Assembly (NCBI RefSeq): GCF_039645565.1 | Contig: NZ_CP147914.1 | Location: forward strand, 865,573-929,572 | DNA from: Sulfurimonas sp. HSL1-2 | Lineage (GTDB): Bacteria > Campylobacterota > Campylobacteria > Campylobacterales > Sulfurimonadaceae | Direction of reading: 5' to 3' | DNA: 64,000 nt | In this document: one piece after another, positions 56,699 through 64,000 of the stretch | Layout of the letters: the number at the start of each line of letters is the position of its first letter | How positions within the stretch are numbered: position 1 is the stretch's first letter | Translations under genes and position numbers: made by a program | The notes under the pieces: generated by a model | What the model was told of the DNA's origin: nothing | What the model saw: only the letters and a program-made list of their open reading frames with translations | Databases searched by the model: none

Positions 56699-57652
56699 CT
56701 ACCATTTTTTCCCCGCCATCAGCGCAGGGTACTCTATCCGGTTCCTCAGACGGTACTCCTTCGGACAGATCCCTTCATGGTTTTTGAAAAAGCGTCCCAG
56801 CTGTGAGGGGCTTTCGAAGTTGAGGGCGTAGGCAATCTGCTTGATGGACATGTTGCCGAAACAGAGCAGGTACTGGATCTCCTTGATGATACGCAGGTGG
56901 ATGTAGGAGAGCGCTGTGTGTTTCAGGGTCGCCTTGACGGTTTCACTGAGATGCTTTGGCGTGATCCCCATGAGCTCGGCATAGGACTGCACGCTTTTGC
57001 GCTGCCAGAAGTGCTCTTCGATCAGCACCAGGAATTCGGCACTGAGCTGTTCGGCCCGGGTCAGGTTCTGGGGCAGGCCCGCGTTCTGCTTCTCACGCCT
57101 TAGCAGGAAGAGCAGCTGGGTGATGAGCATCTTGGCCATACTTTTATAATCCTCTTTTTTCTGTCGCAGTTCGTAACTGAGCTGTTCGAAGAGTGAAAGG
57201 ACCTGTGCGTAGCTTGAGGTGTCGAGCACGACGTCATTCTGGTGGATACGGTGAAAAACGAAGAGGGGTTCAAGGGTCTCTTGGGAGAGGTTCTCCTCTT
57301 CAATGAACGCCTTGTCGAACAGCAGCACATAGGTTTTCGACTCTTCCGAGATGTCCCTGAAGGCGTAGATGGAGCCGGGGGAGACAAGCTGCAGCGCCTG
57401 CGGCCGGATGGTATAGTCGAAGTGGTTGACGGTCCGGATCGTCTCCCCTTTCAGCCGGAGAAAGAGCGCGTAGTAGTCGAAACGCAGCGGGATGCCGTGG
57501 CTCGGGGCGATGTCATCGAGCAGCAGCACGACATCCTTGGCTTCGAAGTCCTCGGCGTAGAAATCCATGCCGAAGGTCGGGTTGGGTTTGAAAAGGTATT
57601 TGTAGGTATTGATCGTCTGTTCGATCGTATAAAGCGGAAGCGGGGCTCCCAT
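56699..57652 (-). CDS. AraC-family transcriptional regulator
   Basis: 317 aa. An N-terminal cupin-like ligand domain (about 40-160) is joined to a C-terminal double helix-turn-helix: LSETVKATLKHTALSYIHLR (first part) and the conserved QIAYALNFESPSQLGRFFKNHEGICPKEYR (second part, split by its turn). It is probably a soluble dimer responding to a small molecule. It is divergent from the exported cupin gene, its likely target. TATAAT is read on the minus strand near 57678-57683. Confidence 0.93.
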   Translation of the reverse strand: MGAPLPLYTIEQTINTYKYLFKPNPTFGMDFYAEDFEAKDVVLLLDDIAPSHGIPLRFDYYALFLRLKGETIRTVNHFDYTIRPQALQLVSPGSIYAFRDISEESKTYVLLFDKAFIEEENLSQETLEPLFVFHRIHQNDVVLDTSSYAQVLSLFEQLSYELRQKKEDYKSMAKMLITQLLFLLRREKQNAGLPQNLTRAEQLSAEFLVLIEEHFWQRKSVQSYAELMGITPKHLSETVKATLKHTALSYIHLRIIKEIQYLLCFGNMSIKQIAYALNFESPSQLGRFFKNHEGICPKEYRLRNRIEYPALMAGKKW

Positions 57653-57835
57653 CGTGTCACCTTTCGTCTTTTGCCTATTATAGTGTCATGTCAAGTATAG
57701 AAAAATCAAATATTCCGACAAATCGTATTGTTAAGCGAAGATTGGCTCTTTTCAACGACGGGGCGTAGTGTTAAGATGCTCGTGTGGTACTGCAAATACT
57801 AAAAGTAAGCACTGTCTTACGCCAAAGGAATCATT

Positions 57836-58297
57836 ATGGTGACATCTATGCGAACGGTGACGGCGATGCTGCTGGTATCTGCCGTAACGGGCCTCTTTTC
57901 GGCAGCGACGGCCGGAGAACCGGCATTGGCTTATAAATATGACGACAAACAGCTGCAATGGGGTCCCTGTCCCGCATTTTTGGGAGAGGGGTGCGGCATC
58001 GCGGTCCTGCACGGTGATCCGGCGACACCGCGGACCGACGTCTTTTTCAAAGTACCGGGCGATTACAAGATCCCGCACCACTGGCATACGTCGGCGGAAC
58101 GGATGATCCTCGTTTCGGGCAATATGACTGTCCAGTATGACGGCCAGAAACCCGTGCTGATTGAAACCGGCATGTACGCATTCGGTCCTGAGAAACATCC
58201 TCATGTCGCCTACTGTGAAAAAGGGGACCCCTGTGTGCTCTTTATCGCGTTCAACGAACCGATTGATGCGTTTGAGATTATGAAGGCCTCTGAATAG
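57836..58297 (+). CDS. Exported cupin-domain protein
   Basis: 153 aa. A signal peptide (MRTVTAMLLVSAVTGLFSAATA) is followed by a single cupin domain with the metal-site cluster PHHWHTSAERMILVSG and a later HPH in the second motif (EKHPHVAY). Four cysteines in the mature part (CPAF, GCGI, YCEKGDPC) could form disulfides in the periplasm. Function is unknown. AAGGA lies before the ATG at 57836. It is divergent from the AraC gene. Confidence 0.82.
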   Translation: MVTSMRTVTAMLLVSAVTGLFSAATAGEPALAYKYDDKQLQWGPCPAFLGEGCGIAVLHGDPATPRTDVFFKVPGDYKIPHHWHTSAERMILVSGNMTVQYDGQKPVLIETGMYAFGPEKHPHVAYCEKGDPCVLFIAFNEPIDAFEIMKASE

Positions 58298-58311
58298 GAG
58301 GTGTGCTTCGG

Positions 58312-59058
58312 CTACTTCCGGCGGCGCTGCCGCCAGAGGCGCATCAGGACGTTTTCGCCCAGCGGGAGCTTATGCTTGACCCGGAAGCTGTGCATCCACT
58401 CCCGGCCGAAATCCTTCTGCAGGGCGGCGTTGATGGCCGCGGTGAGGAGCATGGCCAGGAGGGCGCCGATGGTCGCGAACAGCATATCCTTGTGGGCATC
58501 CCAGACATCCCCCTGCGTGCCGAGGTAGGCCATACCGAGCTCCCCGCCGAAATAGACGGCAGCGCCCCATTCAACCAGCTCGTACAGCATGGAACTTGCC
58601 ATTGTGACCAGGAGTGGGAAAAAGTAACCCCAGAACCCTTTGACGTCGACTACCCGCAAAAAAAACTCCCGCAGCGGATAGGCCAGCAGCAGCCCGTAGA
58701 GAAAATGGACGACCCGGTCAAAGTTGTTGCGTTCCCAGCCGAAGAGCCCGTTCAGCGAAATACCGAAGAGGGATTGTCCCCACGCCTCGTAGGGGACCTC
58801 TGCATAGGTGTAGTGGGCACCGACTTCGTGCAGGTAGAGAAATAGAAAAATCAGGGTCAGTGAGATGCGCGAGAGGGGGAACGTTTTGTAGGTCGTGGCA
58901 AAAAAGAGCACGGCCAGCAGGACCAGCACGTTTTCCAGCAGCCAGTCGTGACGGTCGTAGGGGGAAAATGCCAGGAGGGTGAACTCCAGTGCGAAGAGCA
59001 GGGAGAGAAGCAGAAGGTAGCGGTTATGGGCGTAGCTGTACTCCTCATCCCGTGGCAT
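58312..59058 (-). CDS. DUF2238-type membrane protein (YjdF-like)
   Basis: 248 aa with about six hydrophobic helices. The sequence HEVGAHYTYAEVPYE, the FDRVVHFLYGLLLAYP helix and the ASSMLYELVEWGAA helix match the DUF2238/YjdF family, with conserved His/Asp/Glu residues inside or beside membrane helices. Function is unknown. It converges with the cupin gene and lies 20 bases after the bactofilin gene, so it may belong to that operon. Confidence 0.85.
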   Translation of the reverse strand: MPRDEEYSYAHNRYLLLLSLLFALEFTLLAFSPYDRHDWLLENVLVLLAVLFFATTYKTFPLSRISLTLIFLFLYLHEVGAHYTYAEVPYEAWGQSLFGISLNGLFGWERNNFDRVVHFLYGLLLAYPLREFFLRVVDVKGFWGYFFPLLVTMASSMLYELVEWGAAVYFGGELGMAYLGTQGDVWDAHKDMLFATIGALLAMLLTAAINAALQKDFGREWMHSFRVKHKLPLGENVLMRLWRQRRRK

Positions 59059-59078
59059 TCAGGCTCCTTTCGTTCCGA

Positions 59079-59516
59079 TCAGCTCTTCTTTTCGGCAGGT
59101 TTTTCGGCGGCGGCTTCCTGGAGGGGTTTGGCCGCGGTTTCGGTCGTTTTACGATGGCTTTCGCCTTCGAAGATCCCTTTGGATTCGATGACCATCTCTT
59201 TGGAAGAGATGATCCCTCCGACATAGCCGTTCTCTTTGATCTCGACACGGTCGACGTCGACGGTCCCTTCGATACGGCCGCGTACGATCAGGTGGGGTGC
59301 CTTGACTTCGCCGACGATCACGCCGTTTTGTCCGACGGTGATGACCCCCTTGGAATGCATCGTTCCTTCCAGGCGGCCGTCAAAAAAGACGTCGCACTCC
59401 AGTGTCATTTCGCCTTTGAGTAAAGCGCCAGCTGTGATGATGGTGGTACTGGTGTTGGTGACGGGAGCTTTTGCAGGTTTTGATTCCGTGTTATTGTTGC
59501 TACCAAAGATTGCCAT
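59079..59516 (-). CDS. ccmA: Bactofilin (CcmA-like cytoskeletal protein)
   Basis: 145 aa polymer-forming bactofilin. The middle 100 residues form a right-handed beta-helix with repeats of the type KGEMTLECDVFFDGRLEG and GRIEGTVDVDRVEI. The N-terminus has FGSNNNTES and the C-terminus an Ala/Lys-rich tail. In Helicobacter the bactofilin CcmA helps set helical cell shape together with Csd peptidases. Its first 112 bases overlap the M23 gene in another frame, the same coupling as csd1-ccmA. Confidence 0.93.
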   Translation of the reverse strand: MAIFGSNNNTESKPAKAPVTNTSTTIITAGALLKGEMTLECDVFFDGRLEGTMHSKGVITVGQNGVIVGEVKAPHLIVRGRIEGTVDVDRVEIKENGYVGGIISSKEMVIESKGIFEGESHRKTTETAAKPLQEAAAEKPAEKKS

Positions 59517-60358
59517 GGTACTTTTTTCTCCTTTTCAAATATGGTGGCATAGTGTTCGAGATCCCACTTGATAAACCAGTAGGGGTTGAGTTTGCGCTGG
59601 ATAAAACGCACTTCGTAATGCAGGTGCGGACCGTTGCTCATACCCGTATTACCGCTGTAACCGATAAGATCGCCTTTTTTGACGTACTGGCCGGACTTGA
59701 CGCTGATCTTGTTGAGATGGCCGAAATAGGTTTTGAAGCCATAGTTGTTGTCGACGATGATCAGGCGCCCGTAACCGCTGTTGCTGTGCATCCCGGCGTA
59801 CTCGATGACACCGTCCGCCGTGGCATGGACAGGGGTGTTCATCGGGGCACGGAGGTCGCTGCCGGGGTGGAACTCTTTACGGTTCAGGGTGGGGTGGGTG
59901 CGGTAGCCGAACTTACTCGTAATGCCGCGGTACTCTACGGGTGAACCGTTGGGAATGTGCTGCAGAAGTGCCGCCCGCTGTACGGAGTTCATCTGGGCGA
60001 TTTCCACCCGTTCAAGCAGGCTGCTTTCCGTTTCCGTATCCGGCGCCAGACCGATCAGCGTCTCGATACCGTCAAGCCGGTCGGAGACCGTGGTGAGTTC
60101 GGCCTGTTTGTCGGCGAGCTCTTTTTCTGCCGTGGTGATGGATGTCAGCAGCTCGGCGTTGTGCGCTTCGAGTTGGGCTTTTTTCTCGTCGATCTCGTTG
60201 AGAGAGGCGTTGAGGAAGAGAATAAAGGCGAGCCCGGCGGCGATAAGCGTAACGAGACCGGCCCCTGCGTAGAGAAGGACTTTTTTGACGATATTGTGCA
60301 GGCTGTACTGCCGCACGCCGTCAAGGTCATGGATCGTAACAGTGAAGCGTTGATGCAT
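59405..60358 (-). CDS. M23-family peptidoglycan endopeptidase (Csd1-like)
   Basis: 317 aa. A cytoplasmic start of about 25 residues is followed by one transmembrane helix (VLLYAGAGLVTLIAAGLAFILFL split), a coiled coil (about 50-100) and a LytM/M23 domain. Zinc ligands are seen in RKEFHPGSDLRAP (His and Asp) and GPHLHYEVR (HxH), so the enzyme should be active. It cuts peptide cross-links of the wall. The overlap with the bactofilin gene makes this the cell-shape pair of Campylobacterota. TATAAT on the minus strand at 60454-60459 is a probable promoter. Confidence 0.93.
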   Translation of the reverse strand: MHQRFTVTIHDLDGVRQYSLHNIVKKVLLYAGAGLVTLIAAGLAFILFLNASLNEIDEKKAQLEAHNAELLTSITTAEKELADKQAELTTVSDRLDGIETLIGLAPDTETESSLLERVEIAQMNSVQRAALLQHIPNGSPVEYRGITSKFGYRTHPTLNRKEFHPGSDLRAPMNTPVHATADGVIEYAGMHSNSGYGRLIIVDNNYGFKTYFGHLNKISVKSGQYVKKGDLIGYSGNTGMSNGPHLHYEVRFIQRKLNPYWFIKWDLEHYATIFEKEKKVPWQSLVATITRNQNLQKLPSPTPVPPSSQLALYSKAK

Positions 60359-60681
60359 CCGTTCGCGTCTCCTCGGTACTGCCGGAACAGTCCTCCGTTA
60401 TTTACGTCTTAAAAAGGAATTATTATCTAGATTTAATAGAATGTTTATATACCATTATACCTTTTCGGTATTCGTCCTGTTCGGAAAAACAGATCATATT
60501 TTAGGCCATCACACAATTTACATAATTTTTTTAAATATCGCGCCCATTGTACATTGCTAAACTTAAGAAATTTATAAAGTGTCTGTTGGTTGTTTATATC
60601 TGTTTTATTGAGTATTAAACTGATTTATCATGCCTCGTATATGTAGCACTTTTGGCCAATGGGAACAGGGAAAGGGCTCTA
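60359..60681. other. AT-rich intergenic region with the csd1-type promoter
   Basis: About 320 bases with no credible gene, clearly AT-rich against the surrounding DNA. It contains a perfect TATAAT on the minus strand (60454-60459) about 100 bases upstream of the M23 gene, and several A/T-runs. The end of the GNAT gene lies on the same strand at its right edge. I see no repeat, tRNA or riboswitch in it. Confidence 0.6.
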
Positions 60682-61170
60682 TCATATCACATTCTCAATA
60701 TCACTTTTCAGTTTCCGGCCGCCGGAAATTTCGAAAGCATTGCGTTCATAAAATACGAGTGTTCTATCAAACTGAGGCAGGGGAGGTGTCGTGACTTCCA
60801 GCCGTTTCCACCCTTTGGCGACGGCAAAATCCCTTGCCCGCTGCAGCAGTTGCCTTCCGATCCCCTCCGAGCGGTAGGGCGGGCGGACATAGAGTTCCGG
60901 GATCGTGCCGTAGGCGCCTTCGGCGTAGAGCGCATAACTTTCGTAGAGCGAAAGGAACCCGACCTTTTCCCCGGTACCAGGTTCTTTGGCGAGAAAGACG
61001 TAATAAACTCCCCTGGAGAGCAGCTCCCCGGCCCTCTCCTCCGTCTCTTCCCGGTTAAAACGGAATGCCTTGACGTCGATACGTTCCATGATCTCGTGCA
61101 GCAGTTCGCCGGTCAGGACGGAGATGGACCGGGCATCTTCGGATGTCGCCTGGATGATGACGGGTGTCAC
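60682..61170 (-). CDS. GNAT-family N-acetyltransferase
   Basis: 162 aa. The acetyl-CoA-binding region is clear: ELYVRPPYRSEGIGRQLLQRA matches the R/Q-x-x-G-x-G/A motif, and the later FYERNAFEISGG is the C-terminal GNAT strand. The substrate is unknown. The GTG start overlaps the stop of the upstream exported protein by four bases (GTGA), so it is the last gene of that minus-strand cluster. Confidence 0.9.
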   Translation of the reverse strand: MTPVIIQATSEDARSISVLTGELLHEIMERIDVKAFRFNREETEERAGELLSRGVYYVFLAKEPGTGEKVGFLSLYESYALYAEGAYGTIPELYVRPPYRSEGIGRQLLQRARDFAVAKGWKRLEVTTPPLPQFDRTLVFYERNAFEISGGRKLKSDIENVI

Positions 61171-62771
61171 TGATCTTCTCCCTTCTCTTCGCGTTGGAAC
61201 GGTTTCTCTATCCCGCTGTTATAGAGGTTGATATAGCCGTTGACGCCGTGGCAGACGGCATCGGTCCGGACTTCCTCCCACTTATAACTCCTGATAAGGC
61301 CGCCGATCGCTTTATCGGGCGCTTTCAAAAAGTAGGTGTTAGCTTCGGAGTAGGTGTTCTGCATCAGCCATCGCGTCATTTTCAGCATAGGCTCCCTGTA
61401 GGTCATGCAGCCCGTCCAGTGCTCTTTTTGGCACGTCAGGTACACTTCCGAGGTGACCTCGTTGATCCATCCGTTGCCGCTTGTATTTTGACCGGTACCG
61501 ATCCTGCCGTAATTTTTCATATCGTCGGGATCGTTTTTCTGCCGTTTCAAAATCTCGCCGAGACAGATGCGCAGCACCTTTTTATAGAGGTCGTTGCCGC
61601 TGATCTTGTAAAAATCAAGCAGGCTCATCACGCCCCAGCTTGTCGGCACGGCATCCGTCGGCGAACGATAGTCGTCCGTCAGAAAACAGGCATTACGCTC
61701 GGCCCTTTCGCGAAAATTGTCCGCCAGAATTTCAGCGGCGTCGTAGTAGCGGCGGTCTGAAGTGGCTGCGTACATCCTGGAGAGGGCTGAGAGTACTTCG
61801 CCCGTATAGAGGTTCGAGTACCGTCTGTCAAAAACCGGCCGGCCGTTTTCGATTTTCACCTGGTTGATCACGCTGCCGTCGGGATTGCGCATGCTAAGCA
61901 GCCAGTCGGCGGCCGACCTGGCGGCATCCAGGTACCTGACGTCGTTTGTCCTTCTATGGAGTTCCAGCAGGGTGAAGATGGTTTTCGAAGCCGTTCCGAC
62001 GACGAGCCGGCCGTCTTTTTCGCCGCTTTCGAGGGAGAGAGAGTAGTGAAACGCACCCTTGTAGGGACCTTCGTGAAGTTGCATCGAGAGGATGAAATCG
62101 GCGATAAGGGGGATCAGTCTGACAATGTCCCCATCCTGCTTCAGATCATTGAGTTTTAGAAGGCTGTAAAGTGCGGAGGAGGAGTAGGTGGTGAGGACGC
62201 GGCGGTCAAAGGTGCCGCTCGTGGCCGTATAGAGCTTATGAAACCCGTGCGTCTTTTCATCCATTGCACGCAGGAGGTACGCTTTGGCCGCCATAATCTT
62301 GGTGTAGATCATCTCCCTGTCCACGTTCCGAACGGCCACGACGTCGCCAATCAGCTCTTCGGCTTTCCCCCTGTACTCGATCAGTGCATTATCTTCCGCG
62401 CCGGGCCGGGAAAAAGCGATCATAAAACGTGCATTCCTGATAGCCTCTTCATCTGGATGTCGATCGCCGGACGTTGAAAGCAGCCCACCGACGGCATCGA
62501 TAACGGCCCCGTAGAGCGGGTGGCTTTGCCCGGTACCGGTGCCGAGGGGCTCGCCGTGGAGATAGGGGGTGACCGAGACGGTCCAGTTGCCATCGAGCGC
62601 GATCGATGCCGGCAGCGCTACCGGTGTGCCTGAAAAATGCGATTGCGTAAGCGAACGCGCAAAATGAAGCAGATCGTTTCTGAGACGATCATCGGCGGTG
62701 CGGTCGGTGGCAGCGTATGCCGCCCCGATCATCCAAAGCAGTACGATGAGGTAACGGTAGATTCTGATCAT
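61167..62771 (-). CDS. Exported protein with alpha/alpha-toroid-like domain
   Basis: 534 aa. A signal peptide (MIRIYRYLIVLLWMIGAAYA) supports the ATG at 62771; a GTG 14 codons upstream would spoil it. Residues about 25-150 have the pattern LDGNWTVSVT, GEPLGTGTG, HPLYGAVIDAV, ARFMIAFSRP, reminiscent of an AMMECR1 fold. The rest is made of helical hairpins with TYSSSALYSLLKLND, RYLDAARSAADWLL and RYYDAAEILADNF repeats, as in six-hairpin glycosidases and epimerases. The catalytic residues are not identified. Secreted sugar or wall processing is a guess. Confidence 0.7.
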   Translation of the reverse strand: MIRIYRYLIVLLWMIGAAYAATDRTADDRLRNDLLHFARSLTQSHFSGTPVALPASIALDGNWTVSVTPYLHGEPLGTGTGQSHPLYGAVIDAVGGLLSTSGDRHPDEEAIRNARFMIAFSRPGAEDNALIEYRGKAEELIGDVVAVRNVDREMIYTKIMAAKAYLLRAMDEKTHGFHKLYTATSGTFDRRVLTTYSSSALYSLLKLNDLKQDGDIVRLIPLIADFILSMQLHEGPYKGAFHYSLSLESGEKDGRLVVGTASKTIFTLLELHRRTNDVRYLDAARSAADWLLSMRNPDGSVINQVKIENGRPVFDRRYSNLYTGEVLSALSRMYAATSDRRYYDAAEILADNFRERAERNACFLTDDYRSPTDAVPTSWGVMSLLDFYKISGNDLYKKVLRICLGEILKRQKNDPDDMKNYGRIGTGQNTSGNGWINEVTSEVYLTCQKEHWTGCMTYREPMLKMTRWLMQNTYSEANTYFLKAPDKAIGGLIRSYKWEEVRTDAVCHGVNGYINLYNSGIEKPFQREEKGEDQ

Positions 62772-62825
62772 TGTTCTTGTATGAACCTCTCTGGCAATGT
62801 TGGAAATGGACACGCAAAAAACTGT

Positions 62826-63299
62826 TTATCGCTCCAGTTTCGTTTTTACAGTTGCGATCGCCCGGGCGAGGACCGACTTGATGTCACTGAAGTGCGTCTC
62901 TTGATTCGTGTTGAAGTCGATAAGCCTGTGTTTGCTCCACCGCTCCCGGTACAGATCATCGATCGCAAACCGCACCTCCTGAATGGCAGGCTGACGGTGG
63001 ACATACCTGCCCGTGACGGTGACGGAAGCCTGCTTCAGTGCACAGTAAAGGTCCAGCCTTTGGGAGAGGGAACAGTCCGAAAGGTGCTCTTTCCGCCATG
63101 AACCCTCATCTGCCAGCAGCGTATCTGCCCTGACCAGGATCTCCAGATCGACCGGGGAAACATGAATGCTTCTTTTCTCATAATCTGGAAGTCCCAGCAC
63201 GATACCGTTTTCGGTTTTATAAACACCTATGACTCCAAAAACGATAAAGGCGCCCAGTGACAGCAGCGCCAACAGTATATAGACTATTTTTTGCTTCAC
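62826..63299 (-). CDS. Membrane-anchored protein of unknown function
   Basis: 157 aa. An N-terminal hydrophobic anchor (IVYILLALLSLGAFIVFGVIG) is followed by a periplasmic part with two cysteines close together (SDCSLSQRLDLYC) that may bond. No family is recognised. It lies between a membrane protein gene and the toroid-domain gene on the same strand with short gaps, so a common transcript is likely. Confidence 0.65.
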   Translation of the reverse strand: MKQKIVYILLALLSLGAFIVFGVIGVYKTENGIVLGLPDYEKRSIHVSPVDLEILVRADTLLADEGSWRKEHLSDCSLSQRLDLYCALKQASVTVTGRYVHRQPAIQEVRFAIDDLYRERWSKHRLIDFNTNQETHFSDIKSVLARAIATVKTKLER

Positions 63300-63328
63300 A
63301 GCGTGATCCTAAAAATCTCCGTGCGGCT

Positions 63329-63721
63329 TCACTCCACCTGCCGGGTGACAAGGTCCCGCGCATATGCGGCGATGAAGGTCAGGTTGGTGAGCAGGAGCGT
63401 CAATAGTACCATAAGGAAGAGAAACACGGCTGCACCGTGTTTGGTGTGGAGATACTTAAGGGACCACACGATGACCGCAAGGCTGACCAGAATGGCCGTA
63501 ATCCCGGTAGCGAGAAAGTTGGGGATGACGGTAAAAGCCCCCTCCGTTCCGTAGCGCCAGAACCGGTGTGATTCGCCTATGGCTTCAATAAAAAAGCCCT
63601 GGATGGGGGTATTGCCCTGAAGGATTTCAAACAGCCCGTGATTGATCATGCCGCCCAGGGCGAGAAGGACGCCCAGTATGGAAGCGGTGACCCTGGTGTG
63701 CCGATTGATTCGTTCAGGCAT
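63329..63721 (-). CDS. Multi-pass membrane protein of unknown function
   Basis: 130 aa with three clear hydrophobic helices: ASILGVLLALGGMINHGLF, a long central one (FLATGITAILVSLAVIVW) and a C-terminal one (AAVFLFLMVLLTLLLTNLTF). The first two are separated by a loop of about 35 residues containing GESHRFWRYGTEG. No family is recognised. It starts three bases after the stop of the partial gene at the window edge. Confidence 0.65.
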   Translation of the reverse strand: MPERINRHTRVTASILGVLLALGGMINHGLFEILQGNTPIQGFFIEAIGESHRFWRYGTEGAFTVIPNFLATGITAILVSLAVIVWSLKYLHTKHGAAVFLFLMVLLTLLLTNLTFIAAYARDLVTRQVE

Positions 63722-63724
63722 CTA

Positions 63725-64000
63725 CTATTTTGTATACCTTTTCGTCAATCGGCAGAAATCGTAAAAATCGCTCAGCATCAGGTAGCGGATCTCTATGTCT
63801 TCAAACTTCTTCTGCAGGATCGGGTGGCCCTGCAGATAGAGTTTGACATCGTTCTGGAACTCTTTGGGATACTCTAGCTTTTCCGCCTGCAGGGAAGAGA
63901 AACAGTCCAAAAAATCAAAAAAAAGTTTTGTCACGATCTTCTCTTTCTCCTGCGATCGGTTCGAAAGAAAATCCGTTGTCTCCTCAAACGTTTTGCATAT
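63725..64000 (-). CDS. C-terminal part of an unknown protein, running off the window
   Basis: The frame is open to base 64000, so the visible 91 codons are the 3' part of a longer gene; the GTG at 63934 is internal or only one possible start. The visible part is hydrophilic and probably helical, with several aromatic residues (YLMLSDFYDFCRLTKRYTK) and no membrane segment. No domain is recognised. It is the most upstream visible gene of the minus-strand cluster 60682-64000. Confidence 0.55.
   Translation of the reverse strand: MCKTFEETTDFLSNRSQEKEKIVTKLFFDFLDCFSSLQAEKLEYPKEFQNDVKLYLQGHPILQKKFEDIEIRYLMLSDFYDFCRLTKRYTK

Noticed and set aside
60652-61173. Plus-strand open frame opposite the GNAT gene
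   Set aside because: The minus-strand frame has a clear acetyl-CoA-binding motif and an operon overlap; the plus frame shows no family features.

Overview
The window looks like chromosome from a Campylobacterota (Epsilonproteobacteria) bacterium of the Sulfurimonas/Sulfuricurvum type, with a base composition that is GC-rich for that group. The evidence is gene order and gene content. ppiD-like/ftsA/ftsZ are together, atpB stands apart from the other ATP synthase genes, and hemA-proS-fxsA-hemC follow a prenyl synthase. pheS-pheT-aroA-ispH-rpsA-serA form one run, and a Csd1-like M23 peptidase overlaps a CcmA-like bactofilin. A SorA/SorB-type sulfite dehydrogenase points to a sulfur oxidiser. 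Coding density is high, many starts overlap the previous stop, and GTG/TTG starts are common. I see no rRNA, tRNA, CRISPR array, insertion sequence or prophage.

Layout. 1-13457 (+): the 3' part of ligA, a GAF-GGDEF-EAL protein, an outer-membrane barrel, tlyA, ribF, atpB, a thiE-like gene, gatB, a K+ channel with a separate RCK-type protein, gpsA and a DASS transporter. 13454-20010 (mostly -): an EEP-family hydrolase, a methyltransferase with the ABC-F ATPase Uup, an OmpA lipoprotein and a muramoyl amidase. 20163-23043 (+): an Ste24-type protease, prmC and DUF4149. 23064-27770 (-): the ppiD/ftsA/ftsZ division cluster with a J-domain protein and DoxX. 27925-33865: bioA, a degenerate class II aldolase, sorAB with a divergent LysR gene, then rsmH and an FtsL-like gene. 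33862-36969: an RND pump. 37494-44210 (+): prenyl synthase, haem and tRNA genes, then a c-type cytochrome. 44290-55982: argH, osmC, hinT and the pheST-aroA-ispH-rpsA-serA run. 56004-64000: an AraC/cupin pair, the cell-shape genes, and a minus-strand cluster of exported or membrane proteins of unknown role running off the window.

Two non-coding observations stand out. First, complement(37221..37305) has the architecture of a GEMM-I riboswitch (cyclic di-GMP, or the related cGAMP variant). It is followed not by a gene but by a strongly paired RNA domain of about 98 nt and then a terminator-like hairpin, between the RND gene and the next operon. It looks like a riboswitch controlling a non-coding RNA. 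The same window encodes a protein predicted to make and break c-di-GMP. Second, three intergenic elements (29233-29425, 46349-46437, 46906-46988) share a 19-nt core and three stems whose bases differ between copies while pairing is kept, which suggests a structured dispersed repeat or RNA.

Several perfect or near-perfect dyads sit at promoter positions: upstream of the cytochrome gene at 43875, between sorA and its LysR neighbour, and in the rpsA leader. All assignments are from reading the sequence and from family knowledge; no database search was run.
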